Shown here in pieces: positions 1-6,378 of a stretch of 17,262 nucleotides of DNA. The notes beneath the pieces are model-generated. The model searched no databases. It saw nothing but the letters and a program-made list of their open reading frames with translations, and had not been told where the DNA came from. Location: contig UQIC01000042.1 of NCBI GenBank assembly GCA_900540985.1, positions 1-17,262 on the forward strand, written 5' to 3'. Position numbers and translations under genes: made by a program. Source of the DNA: an uncultured Collinsella sp. (lineage in GTDB: Bacteria; Actinomycetota; Coriobacteriia; Coriobacteriales; Coriobacteriaceae). Every line of letters begins with the position of its first letter. Position 1 is the stretch's first letter.

Positions 1-10
1 AAGGACAAAT

Positions 11-640
11 ATGGCAGCTGCACAGCCGCTTAAGATTCGCATGGTTGCCGGGCTTGGCAACCCGGGCGAGGAATATGCCGAGACCCGTCACAACGCTGGT
101 TTCAAAGCAATCGACGAGCTGGCCCGTCAGGCCGGCGTCACGTACTGGAAAAACCAAGCAGGCGCCGAGGTCGCGCTCATCAACATCAACGATCCCGAGG
201 AAGAGGGCGGTAAGCGCCAGATCGTGCTGGTCAAGCCGCAGTCGTACATGAACACCTCGGGCGGGCCCATCTCCAAGCTCTGCCGCGAGTACAAGATCAA
301 GGCCGAGGAGCTGCTCGTGATTCACGACGAGCTCGATATTCCCGCCGGCGACGTGCGTGTTAAGGTGGGCGGCGGCCACGCCGGTCACAACGGCCTGCGC
401 TCCATCATCGACAAGATGGGCAGCCGCGACTTCAGCCGCATCCGCACCGGCATCGGCAACCCTCCCGGCAAGATGGCTGTCGCCGACTACGTGCTTAAGC
501 AGCTGCGCGCCCGCGAGGCCGAGGATTTCCAGGACACCTGTGCCCGCGCCGCCGACGCCGCCGGTCTGGCCATCGTCCACGGCGTAATCTACGCCCGCGA
601 TCACGTAAACGGCGCCGCCTCCGCCAACGGCAAGCACTAA
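11..640 (+). CDS. pth: peptidyl-tRNA hydrolase
   Basis: Cleaves peptidyl-tRNA released from stalled ribosomes so the tRNA can be reused; acts in the cytosol. The 209-aa product has the usual length for bacterial Pth. Visible family residues are the GLGNPG motif with Asn17, the catalytic His27 in TRHNAGF, Asn81 in SYMNTSG, Asp106 in HDELD and Asn127 in GHNGLRS, matching the order Asn10/His20/Asn68/Asp93/Asn114 of E. coli Pth. The start is supported by AAGGA at bases 1-5. The TAA stop at 638-640 is also the first three bases of a 43-bp palindromic repeat, so the end of the reading frame and the repeat border coincide. Upstream neighbours lie outside the window. Identification is secure from sequence motifs. 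Confidence 0.97.
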   Translation: MAAAQPLKIRMVAGLGNPGEEYAETRHNAGFKAIDELARQAGVTYWKNQAGAEVALININDPEEEGGKRQIVLVKPQSYMNTSGGPISKLCREYKIKAEELLVIHDELDIPAGDVRVKVGGGHAGHNGLRSIIDKMGSRDFSRIRTGIGNPPGKMAVADYVLKQLRAREAEDFQDTCARAADAAGLAIVHGVIYARDHVNGAASANGKH

Positions 641-680
641 AACCTATCATTTAGGAACAGGTTTATTTTGGCAGGTTTTA
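638..680 (+). repeat. 43-bp palindromic repeat, copy A, overlapping the pth stop codon
   Basis: The element starts TAAAACCTATCA (638-649) and ends TGGCAGGTTTTA (669-680). The arms are an imperfect 12-bp inverted repeat and the 19-nt centre holds GGAACAGG. It matches copy C (11819-11861, minus strand) at 39 of 43 positions without gaps. Similarity runs on for about four more bases (CTGC) past the right end. The first TAA is the pth stop codon. Its size and palindromic form resemble REP-type intergenic repeats; mobilisation by a REP-associated transposase is only an inference. Confidence 0.85.
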
Positions 681-750
681 CCTGCGGAAACGCCCCAGTT
701 GCGGCATCGCAATCAACCGCGCGCCGACATACATGCATAGCACCCCAAAG

Positions 751-796
751 GGGGCCGGCCTCATCACAACCCGAGGCCGGCCCCATTTGCCGTTTT
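751..796 (+). terminator. strong GC hairpin, possible terminator of pth
   Basis: A perfect 12-bp stem, GGGGCCGGCCTC (751-762) with GAGGCCGGCCCC (773-784), closes a 10-nt loop. It is followed by ATTTGCCGTTTT, a weak and delayed T-tract. It lies between repeat copies A and B, so it could end pth transcription or be the cargo of a composite repeat pair. The stem is certain; its role as a terminator is less so. Confidence 0.5.
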
Positions 797-802
797 ACCT
801 GA

Positions 803-845
803 TAAAACCGACCAAAATAAACCTCTCCCCCTTTGGTAGGCCAAA
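803..845 (-). repeat. 43-bp palindromic repeat, degenerate copy B
   Basis: On the minus strand this stretch aligns without gaps to the 43-bp element, at about 31 of 43 positions against copy C. The best-kept part is GAGGTTTATTTTGG and the end GGTTTTA. One arm, TAAAACCGACCA (803-814 on plus), pairs only partly with 834-845. It is inverted relative to copy A 122 bp away, so A and B form a head-to-head pair around the GC hairpin, similar in layout to paired REP units. Confidence 0.65.
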
Positions 846-903
846 GTGGATAAACCCTGCTCCCAACAGCCGAAGACACACGTAAGTGACATGTCCATGA
901 GGG

Positions 904-999
904 TATAATTTGCACCGTATGTCTGCACAACGCCTGTGCGCGTACGGTTTTATTCGGGCTACCGTCCATTTCCGTGGAGGCACGGTTCGGCGGCCCTAA
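904..999 (+). promoter_or_regulatory. nfnAB promoter and structured leader
   Basis: A perfect -10 hexamer TATAAT lies at 904-909; no good -35 is visible at the usual spacing. Just downstream, ACCGTA (914-919) pairs with TACGGT (943-948), with an inner stem TGCACA (924-929)/TGTGCG (935-940), followed by TTTTATT: a terminator-like hairpin at the start of the transcript. ACGGT (944-948) could instead pair with ACCGT (961-965), and that with ACGGT (982-986), giving mutually exclusive folds. A 26-codon frame runs from ATG at 919 to TAA at 997-999, just before the nfnA ribosome site. The -10 is convincing; attenuation is inference. Confidence 0.45.
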
Positions 1000-1014
1000 C
1001 AAGAGAGGGGTTCT

Positions 1015-1854
1015 ATGTATAAGATCCTGGAGAAGACGCAGTTCTCGGAGAAGGTGTTCAAGTTCCGCATCGAGGCGCCTGCAATCGCCAAGCATGCGCA
1101 CGCTGGACAGTTCCTCATGGTTCGCGCCAACGAGACGGGCGAGCGCGTCCCGTTTACCCTAGCTGGCTGGAACGGTGACGAGGGCTGGGTCGAGTTCATC
1201 TTCATGGTGATCGGCAAGACCACCGAGATGCTTTCCACTTACGAGGCCGGCGAGTCGCTGCGCGACGTCGTGGGCCCGCTGGGCGTTCCCACCGAGATGG
1301 CCGAGGGCCCCTGCGCCGTCATTGGCGGCGGCGTCGGCCTGGCAATTGCCTTCCCGGTCGCCAAGCACCTGGTCGAGACCGGCCACGAGGTCCACGCCAT
1401 CATGGGCGCCCGCACCAAGGACCTCCTGCTCATGGAGGACCAGTTCCGCGAGCTCCTCGACGAGGACCACATCCATATCACCACCGATGACGGCTCCTAC
1501 GGCGAGCAGGGCGTTGTCACCGCTCCGCTGGAGCGCCTGCTGCAGGACAAGGCCGTGAGCCAGGTCTTCTGCGTCGGTCCCGTTCCGATGATGAAGTTCT
1601 CGACCCTCACCGCCCAGAAGTACGACACCCCCATCACCGCGTCGCTCAACCCCATCATGGTTGACGGCACCGGTATGTGCGGCTGCTGCCGCGTCGAGGT
1701 GGGCGGCGTGACCAAGTTCGCTTGCGTCGACGGCCCCGACTTCGATGCCACCCTGGTCGACTGGGATGACCTTCGTGCCCGCCAGGCCGCTTACCGTTCC
1801 GAAGAGGGCGAGTCCCTCAAGGCCTATGAGGAAAAGAGCTGCGCATGCCACTAG
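1015..1854 (+). CDS. nfnA: NfnA-type FAD/[2Fe-2S] subunit of NADH-dependent ferredoxin:NADP+ oxidoreductase (sulfide dehydrogenase beta-like)
   Basis: Small subunit of the cytosolic NfnAB complex, which couples NADH, ferredoxin and NADP(H) by flavin-based electron bifurcation. The 279-aa protein has the ferredoxin-NADP reductase fold of the PyrK/SudB group. RVPFTL (44-49) matches the FAD-binding strand, IGGGVGLA (103-110) is the nucleotide-binding glycine motif, and DGTGMCGCCR followed by FACVDGP gives the [2Fe-2S] site. Asp217, Cys222, Cys225 and Cys237 match the unusual Asp/Cys3 ligation known for this family, and an extra Cys224 sits inside the loop. The C-terminus ends in another small Cys cluster (SCACH). 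AGAGGGG at 1003-1010 supports the start. The end overlaps nfnB by 10 bp, implying translational coupling. PyrK and SudB are homologous alternatives, but the NfnB partner argues for Nfn. Confidence 0.88.
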   Translation: MYKILEKTQFSEKVFKFRIEAPAIAKHAHAGQFLMVRANETGERVPFTLAGWNGDEGWVEFIFMVIGKTTEMLSTYEAGESLRDVVGPLGVPTEMAEGPCAVIGGGVGLAIAFPVAKHLVETGHEVHAIMGARTKDLLLMEDQFRELLDEDHIHITTDDGSYGEQGVVTAPLERLLQDKAVSQVFCVGPVPMMKFSTLTAQKYDTPITASLNPIMVDGTGMCGCCRVEVGGVTKFACVDGPDFDATLVDWDDLRARQAAYRSEEGESLKAYEEKSCACH

Positions 1855-3254
1855 TTAACGGTCGTTTCGTTGCCGATATGAAGTCGCCCCGCACCCCCGA
1901 TAACGAGGAGCCGGCTGCCGAGCGCGCCTGCGACTTCCGCCCCGTCGACAAGGGCTTCACCGAGGAGATGGCGCTGGCCGAGGCCGAGCGCTGCCTCAAC
2001 TGCAAGAAGCCGTTCTGTGTTGAGGGCTGCCCTGTCAACATCAACATCCCCCGCTTTATCGAGCAGATCCGCGAGAAGGACTTCGGCGGCGCTCTCGATA
2101 CCATCCGCGAGGACTCCATGCTTCCCGCCATCTGCGGCCGCGTCTGCCCGCAGGAGAACCAGTGCGAGGGCAAGTGCATCCGTGGCAAGAAGTCCGAGCC
2201 CGTGGCCATCGGCCAGCTCGAGCGCTTCCTGGGTGATCGCCCCGAGCTCGCCTCCACGCCCAAGATGGCTCCCAAGAACGGCAAGAAGGTCGCCGTCGTC
2301 GGCTCCGGCCCGTCCGGCATCACCTGCGCCGGCGAGCTCGCCCGTAACGGCTTTGACGTTACCGTCTTTGAGGCCTTCTTCACCGGCGGCGGCGTGCTGG
2401 TCTACGGCATCCCCGAGTTCCGTCTGCCCAAGGCAGTCGTCAAGCGCGAGATCGACGGCCTGGAGGACATGGGCGTCAAGTTTGAGTACAACTCCGTCGT
2501 GGGCAACATGGCCACGGCCGAGGAGCTGTTCGAGCAGGGCTTCGACGCCATCTACGTGGCGACCGGCGCTGGCCTGCCCAAGTTCCTCAACGTCCCCGGC
2601 GAGAACCTGCCCAACGTCTTCTTCGCAAACGAGTACCTCACCCGCGTGAATCTGATGAAGGCCAACAAGTTCCCCGAGTACGACACCCCCACCAAGCACG
2701 GCAAGAACGTCGTCGTCTTTGGTGGCGGCAACGTGGCTATGGACGCCGTCCGTACCGCCAAGCGCCTGGGCGCCGAGCACGCCATCATCGCCTATCGTCG
2801 TACCGAGGACGAGATGCCCTGCCGTCGCGCCGAGCTGCACCATGCCAAGGCCGAGGGCGTCGAGGTTCTGCCGCTCGTTTCCCCGCTCGAGTTTGTCGCT
2901 GGCGAGGACGGCTCCGTGTGCGCCGTCAAGGTCCAGAAGATGGAGCTCGGCGAGCCCGACGAGTCCGGCCGTCGTCGCCCGTTGCCCATCGAGGGCGCCA
3001 TCGAGGAGATTCCCTGCGACGTCGCAATCTCGGCTATCGGTACCAACGCCAACCCCTTCGCAAAGAAGATCGGCGGCAAGATGGAGCTCAACAAGTGGGG
3101 CTACATCATCGCCGACGAGGAGACCGGCCAGACCACCGATCCCCGCATCTGGGCCGGCGGCGACATCGTCACCGGTGCCGCTACGGTCATTCTGGCGATG
3201 GGCGCCGGCAAGAAGGCCGCCGCTTCCATCACCAAGAGCCTGCTGGGCGAGTAA
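1845..3254 (+). CDS. nfnB: NfnB-type large subunit, glutamate synthase small-chain-like (gltA/NADPH-dependent)
   Basis: Large subunit of NfnAB, holding the bifurcating FAD and two [4Fe-4S] clusters that hand electrons to ferredoxin. The 469-aa length is typical. The N-terminal cluster domain shows Cys50, Cys53, Cys58 and Cys62, then Cys97, Cys101, Cys107 and Cys111. A first dinucleotide fold follows at VVGSGPSG (151-158) and a second at VVVFGGGNVAMD (289-300). The C-terminal IWAGGDIVTGAATVILAMGAG is the conserved FAD-binding end of the GltD/NfnB family. It starts inside nfnA (ATG at 1845), so the pair is one transcriptional unit. GltD of glutamate synthase is the main alternative, but no large GltB gene is next to it and the nfnA neighbour decides. 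A terminator follows within 30 bp. Confidence 0.9.
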   Translation: MPLVNGRFVADMKSPRTPDNEEPAAERACDFRPVDKGFTEEMALAEAERCLNCKKPFCVEGCPVNINIPRFIEQIREKDFGGALDTIREDSMLPAICGRVCPQENQCEGKCIRGKKSEPVAIGQLERFLGDRPELASTPKMAPKNGKKVAVVGSGPSGITCAGELARNGFDVTVFEAFFTGGGVLVYGIPEFRLPKAVVKREIDGLEDMGVKFEYNSVVGNMATAEELFEQGFDAIYVATGAGLPKFLNVPGENLPNVFFANEYLTRVNLMKANKFPEYDTPTKHGKNVVVFGGGNVAMDAVRTAKRLGAEHAIIAYRRTEDEMPCRRAELHHAKAEGVEVLPLVSPLEFVAGEDGSVCAVKVQKMELGEPDESGRRRPLPIEGAIEEIPCDVAISAIGTNANPFAKKIGGKMELNKWGYIIADEETGQTTDPRIWAGGDIVTGAATVILAMGAGKKAAASITKSLLGE

Positions 3255-3282
3255 TCACCCTCAACGCTAGCCATCAAACGGC

Positions 3283-3320
3283 AAAGTCCCCGTCGAGCAC
3301 ACGCCCGGCGGGGACTTTTT
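3283..3320 (+). terminator. intrinsic terminator of nfnAB
   Basis: AAAGTCCCCG (3283-3292) pairs perfectly with CGGGGACTTT (3309-3318) and runs into TTTTT at 3316-3320. It sits 29 bp after the nfnB stop and faces the convergent kinase gene. Confidence 0.9.
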
Positions 3321-3333
3321 CTATGCCGATCGC

Positions 3334-3383
3334 CCGACCACCACGATGGGGACAGGCACCTTTGTGATGGTTTTGGTCGGTTA
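3334..3383 (-). repeat. GGGGACAGG-type palindromic repeat abutting the kinase stop codon
   Basis: CCGACCA (3334-3340) and TGGTCGG (3374-3380) are inverted arms around a centre with TGGGGACAGGCACC (3347-3360). Read on the minus strand, the element begins with the TAA stop of the kinase gene (3381-3383) followed at once by CCGACCAAAAC. This resembles the TAAAACCGACCAAAA arm of copy B. It is a related but shorter-armed member of the repeat set. Confidence 0.6.
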
Positions 3384-4004
3384 GCCTTCGAGCTGCGCCA
3401 CCTTGTAGCGGTAGGCAGCGGCGATAACGTCTTTACAACCCTCGCGGCCCAGCTTGGCGCGGTTGACGACGATGTCCTTGCCGCTCGTCATCTTCCACTT
3501 TCCGGCACTGTAGCGCTTATAGAACGCCTCGCGCGCCTTCTGCTGCTGCTTGACCAGCTTGGCGCCCTTCTTTTTGTTGAGGCCGCGCTTTTTGCGCACG
3601 ATCTCGACGCGGTCCTCAAAGGGTGCGGTCACCAGCACGGCAATGTGATTGGGGTTGCTGCGCAGCAGGTAATCGGACAGACGGCCTTCGATAATGCAGC
3701 TCTCGGTCTCGCCCAGATCCAAAATCACCTGGCTCATCTTTTGGAACAACTTGTCCGAGTACGAACGCGCATCGTAGCGGTCGGGCAGAAACGCCATATT
3801 CTCCACGGCCAGGCGCTCGTCGTAGGCAGCCATCTTGTCGAGCGACTCGCCCGCGCGCAGCGACGCACGCACCAGCAGCTCGTTATCGTACAGCGGAATC
3901 CCCAGCTCATCGGCAAGGATACGGCCAATCTCGTGGCCCTCGGCACCAAAGTCGCGCGCGATGGTAATGACCACAGGACTCTTCTTGTTCTCCAGATCGC
4001 TCAT
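3381..4004 (-). CDS. cytidylate kinase-like family protein
   Basis: A 207-aa protein of the AAA-type nucleoside-kinase fold matching the cytidylate-kinase-like family (Pfam Cytidylate_kin2 by recall). The N-terminal ITIARDFGAEGHEIG (13-27) fills the place of the ITISREFGSGGREIG loop of that family. LYDNELL and IIEGRLSDYLL (about residues 108-118) also fit. The middle and end are rich in Lys/Arg (KKRGLNKKKGAKLVKQQQK), expected for a phosphate-handling lid. The true substrate of this family is not established, so a nucleotide-kinase role is inferred and it should not be named Cmk. AAAGGA lies seven bases before the ATG. It is separated from the ABC operon upstream by a hairpin and has no clear terminator of its own other than the repeat at its stop codon. 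Confidence 0.8.
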   Translation of the reverse strand: MSDLENKKSPVVITIARDFGAEGHEIGRILADELGIPLYDNELLVRASLRAGESLDKMAAYDERLAVENMAFLPDRYDARSYSDKLFQKMSQVILDLGETESCIIEGRLSDYLLRSNPNHIAVLVTAPFEDRVEIVRKKRGLNKKKGAKLVKQQQKAREAFYKRYSAGKWKMTSGKDIVVNRAKLGREGCKDVIAAAYRYKVAQLEG

Positions 4005-4024
4005 CGCGATTCCTTTCTAACAGA

Positions 4025-4055
4025 TGAGAAAAAGGCTGTCTATCGCCTTTTCTCA
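4025..4055 (-). terminator. hairpin terminator after the ABC transporter operon
   Basis: On the minus strand TGAGAAAAGGC, an 8-nt loop and GCCTTTTTCTCA form an 11-bp stem with one bulged T; the T-run lies within the second arm. It lies 25 bp past the last permease stop and 20 bp before the kinase start. Read-through into the kinase gene is possible because the tract is imperfect. Confidence 0.55.
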
Positions 4056-4080
4056 CGATAGCGTACCAGGGAAAGCCAGG

Positions 4081-4719
4081 CTATGCGGCCACGATGCGAC
4101 GTTGATATGCCCTCACCAGCAGCGAGATACCAAAGTTGAGCACAAAGTACATCGCAAACACCAGGCCGTAGAGCATAAGCACCTGCGACAGGTCGATCGC
4201 GTGGGCCATCACGACATTTGCCGTGTACATGAGCTCGGCCACGTTAATACCCGAAAGATACGAGCTGTCCTTGATGACGGTCGTGCACTGGCTAAACAGC
4301 GCCGGAATGATCGTCTTAAACGTCTGCGGCAGAATGATGTAGCGCATGGTGGCAAAGAAGCCGAAGCCCTGGCTCTGCGCTGCCTCAAACTGGCCGCGCG
4401 GAATCGAGTTGAGGCCGCCGCGCACAATCTCGGCCATAACAGCGCTGGTAAACAGCGTAAAGGCAATGGTCGAAATCACAATGTCCAAACCCTGCACCGT
4501 AAAGTAGATAAACAGGATCCACAGCAGGTTCGGCGTGCAGCGGAACAGCTCGATATAGGCGCTCACCAAAATACGGAACGGGCGGGGCGCATAGCTTTTA
4601 ACGAGCGCCAGCACCGTGCCAAAGATGAGCGAGAAAAAGATCGACAGCGCCGAGATCTCGATCGTCTTAACAAAGCCGCCCCAAATGTAGAGCAGGTTGG
4701 TCGCGTTGAAGATTTCCAT
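4081..4719 (-). CDS. polar amino-acid ABC transporter permease (second permease)
   Basis: A 212-aa inner-membrane subunit of the HisMQ/GlnP type with about five hydrophobic helices. The cytoplasmic coupling loop is clear: FEAAQSQGFGFFATMRYIILPQ (about 111-132) matches the EAA-x3-G-x9-I-x-LP consensus that docks on the ATPase. AGAGGAGG inside the end of the preceding permease, nine bases before the ATG, gives the ribosome site, and only 3 bp separate the two genes. With the other permease it should form a heterodimeric channel. It is the last gene of the four-gene importer operon; a hairpin follows. Confidence 0.92.
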   Translation of the reverse strand: MEIFNATNLLYIWGGFVKTIEISALSIFFSLIFGTVLALVKSYAPRPFRILVSAYIELFRCTPNLLWILFIYFTVQGLDIVISTIAFTLFTSAVMAEIVRGGLNSIPRGQFEAAQSQGFGFFATMRYIILPQTFKTIIPALFSQCTTVIKDSSYLSGINVAELMYTANVVMAHAIDLSQVLMLYGLVFAMYFVLNFGISLLVRAYQRRIVAA

Positions 4720-4722
4720 GCG

Positions 4723-5469
4723 CTAGGCCTCCTCTACGTTGTCGAGCCCCAGCTCGGCCAGGCTCACGCCGCGCGGACGCTCCTTTGAGCGGCGCTCGAG
4801 CCACTGCACCAGCATGGCGAGCGGAAAGCAGATGATGAAGTACATAAGGCAGCAGACGATGTATCCCTGCAGGTAACCGTACAGACTCACAAAGTTGTCG
4901 GAACGGTACATAAGGTCGCCGCCGGCCACAAGCGCCAGCACCGACGTGTTCTTGACCAGGTTGAGCGCCTGGTTACACAGCGGCGGCAAAATGATCTTGA
5001 ACGTCTGGGGCAGCACGATGTACCAGTATGCCTGCGCACGGGTGAAGCCCTGGCTTTGGGCCGCCTCCATCTGACCGCGCGGGACCGCCTCGATACCGGT
5101 GCGGATGACCTCCGAAATGTAGGCCGCATGATACAGGCCCACGCCCAAGAAGCCCAGCACGAACGGCGCGATGCGCACCGGCTGGTCGGCACCGGTTATG
5201 GCCTGCAAAAACTGCGGTCCGGCCATATACATAAAGAGCACCTGCACGGGCAACGGGGTGTTCTGGTAAAACTCCACGTACACGCGGCTTATGGCACGCA
5301 GCACACGCGAACGGGTGGTAGAGAACACACCCAGCAGCGTGCCCAGTACCAGAGACAGCAACAGGCCGGCAACGACCACCTGCAGCGTCACGCCAAAGCC
5401 CTCCCAGAAGGGCCCCATGTTTTGAAATGTCGTCGACCAACGGTCGGCGTCAAATAATCCTTCGAGCAT
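4723..5469 (-). CDS. polar amino-acid ABC transporter permease (first permease)
   Basis: A 248-aa HisMQ-type membrane subunit. The EAA loop MEAAQSQGFTRAQAYWYIVLPQ (about 134-155) is intact and nearly identical in design to that of the partner permease, as expected for paralogues that pair in one channel. I start it at the ATG at 5469 because GGAAGGA lies five bases upstream. A longer frame to 5502 starts within the end of the binding-protein gene and has no such site. The C-terminal tail after the last helix is acidic (LDNVEEA). The gene begins 25 bp after the binding-protein stop. Confidence 0.9.
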   Translation of the reverse strand: MLEGLFDADRWSTTFQNMGPFWEGFGVTLQVVVAGLLLSLVLGTLLGVFSTTRSRVLRAISRVYVEFYQNTPLPVQVLFMYMAGPQFLQAITGADQPVRIAPFVLGFLGVGLYHAAYISEVIRTGIEAVPRGQMEAAQSQGFTRAQAYWYIVLPQTFKIILPPLCNQALNLVKNTSVLALVAGGDLMYRSDNFVSLYGYLQGYIVCCLMYFIICFPLAMLVQWLERRSKERPRGVSLAELGLDNVEEA

Positions 5470-5494
5470 TTGATTCCTTCCTTGGACGATGCGC

Positions 5495-6373
5495 CTATAC
5501 AAGGCCCCAGGTCTTGACCTCTTGGTCGAGCCAGCCGTCGGCCAGGCGATCGCAAATCACCTGATCGACCACGGCCGAAAGGTCGCAGCCCTTCTTGGTC
5601 GCCACGCCGTAGCCCTGCTCGCCAAACTTGACCTCGGGCTGCAGCAACTCAACGGTCTCGTTCATATAGCCGGCCAGCGTGGAGCGGTCCATGGCAAAGA
5701 CGTCGATATTGCCGGCGTCGAGCGAACTCTTGATGATGGGGTAGCCGCTAAAGGCCCTAAACTCGGGCTTGCAGCTAAAGCCGTTGTCCTTGATCATCTG
5801 CTCGATCAGGCCCTGCGTGGTAGCACCCTGACTCACGCCGATGACCTTACCGTCCAGGTCCTCAATCGAGGTAAAGCCCGAACGCTTCTTGACCATGAGT
5901 CCCACGTAGTCGGTGCGATACGGCGTCGAGAAATCCCAGCTCTTCTTGCGCTCGTCGGTGATGGTGTAGGTCGCCGCGACTACATCGAGTTGGCCGTTAT
6001 CGATCAGCGGGCCGCGCGTCTTGGGCGTTACGTCGGTAAACTCGACAAGCTCCTGGGCGCGGGCCTCCTTGTAGCTCACGCCAAAGACGGCAGCGGCGAT
6101 CTGGTAGCACAAATCGACTTCCATGCCCTCAAAGCTGCCCTTGGCGGTGTCGTAGTAGCCGTAGCCGGGAACGTCCTTCTTAACGCCGGCATTCAGATGG
6201 CCACGCGACTTAATGGCCGCAAGCTTGGACCCCTTGTCGGAACCCTCGCCGCTGGTGGAGTTGCCGCAACCGGTAAGCGCGGCCCCCGTCAGCGCGAGCA
6301 TGCCGGCGCCCGCCAGCTGCAAAAAGTGACGGCGCGACACGGCCGCCCTCGTCATATCCGTCATGTCCATCAC
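5495..6373 (-). CDS. amino-acid ABC transporter substrate-binding lipoprotein
   Basis: Extracytoplasmic solute-binding protein of family 3 (SBP_bac_3), which catches an amino acid and delivers it to the two permeases. The 292-aa precursor has SRRHFLQLAG (13-22), a twin-arginine-like motif, then a hydrophobic stretch and lipobox LTGC with Cys36, so it is probably a Tat- or Sec-exported lipoprotein. The domain runs from about residue 50, with FEGMEVDLCYQIA, DVVAATYTITDERKKSWDFSTPY and DGKVIGVSQGATTQ being family hallmarks. Gene order (ATPase, binding protein, two permeases) is that of actinobacterial gluABCD, so glutamate or a related acidic/polar amino acid is plausible but unproven. The start is GTG at 6373; ATG at 6370 is an alternative. 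It lies 5 bp after the ATPase stop. Confidence 0.92.
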   Translation of the reverse strand: MMDMTDMTRAAVSRRHFLQLAGAGMLALTGAALTGCGNSTSGEGSDKGSKLAAIKSRGHLNAGVKKDVPGYGYYDTAKGSFEGMEVDLCYQIAAAVFGVSYKEARAQELVEFTDVTPKTRGPLIDNGQLDVVAATYTITDERKKSWDFSTPYRTDYVGLMVKKRSGFTSIEDLDGKVIGVSQGATTQGLIEQMIKDNGFSCKPEFRAFSGYPIIKSSLDAGNIDVFAMDRSTLAGYMNETVELLQPEVKFGEQGYGVATKKGCDLSAVVDQVICDRLADGWLDQEVKTWGLV

Positions 6374-6378
6374 CGCGC

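Noticed and set aside
637..1101. Minus-strand frame of 154 codons across the pth-nfnA gap
   Set aside because: It runs through two repeat copies, the GC hairpin and the nfnA promoter and start; the composition is repeat-derived and no family is recognisable.
1851..2843. Long open frame of 330 codons antisense to nfnB
   Set aside because: It mirrors the third-position GC bias of nfnB, is rich in Ala/Gly/Leu/Val/Asp without a recognisable domain, and lacks a ribosome site. The same applies to antisense frames at 12216-13364 (purF) and 13908-15110 (CmpB-like gene).
5495..6373. Assigning glutamate or glutamine as the certain substrate of the ABC importer
   Set aside because: Gene order resembles gluABCD, but the binding-pocket residues cannot be assigned by eye, so only a polar amino acid is claimed.
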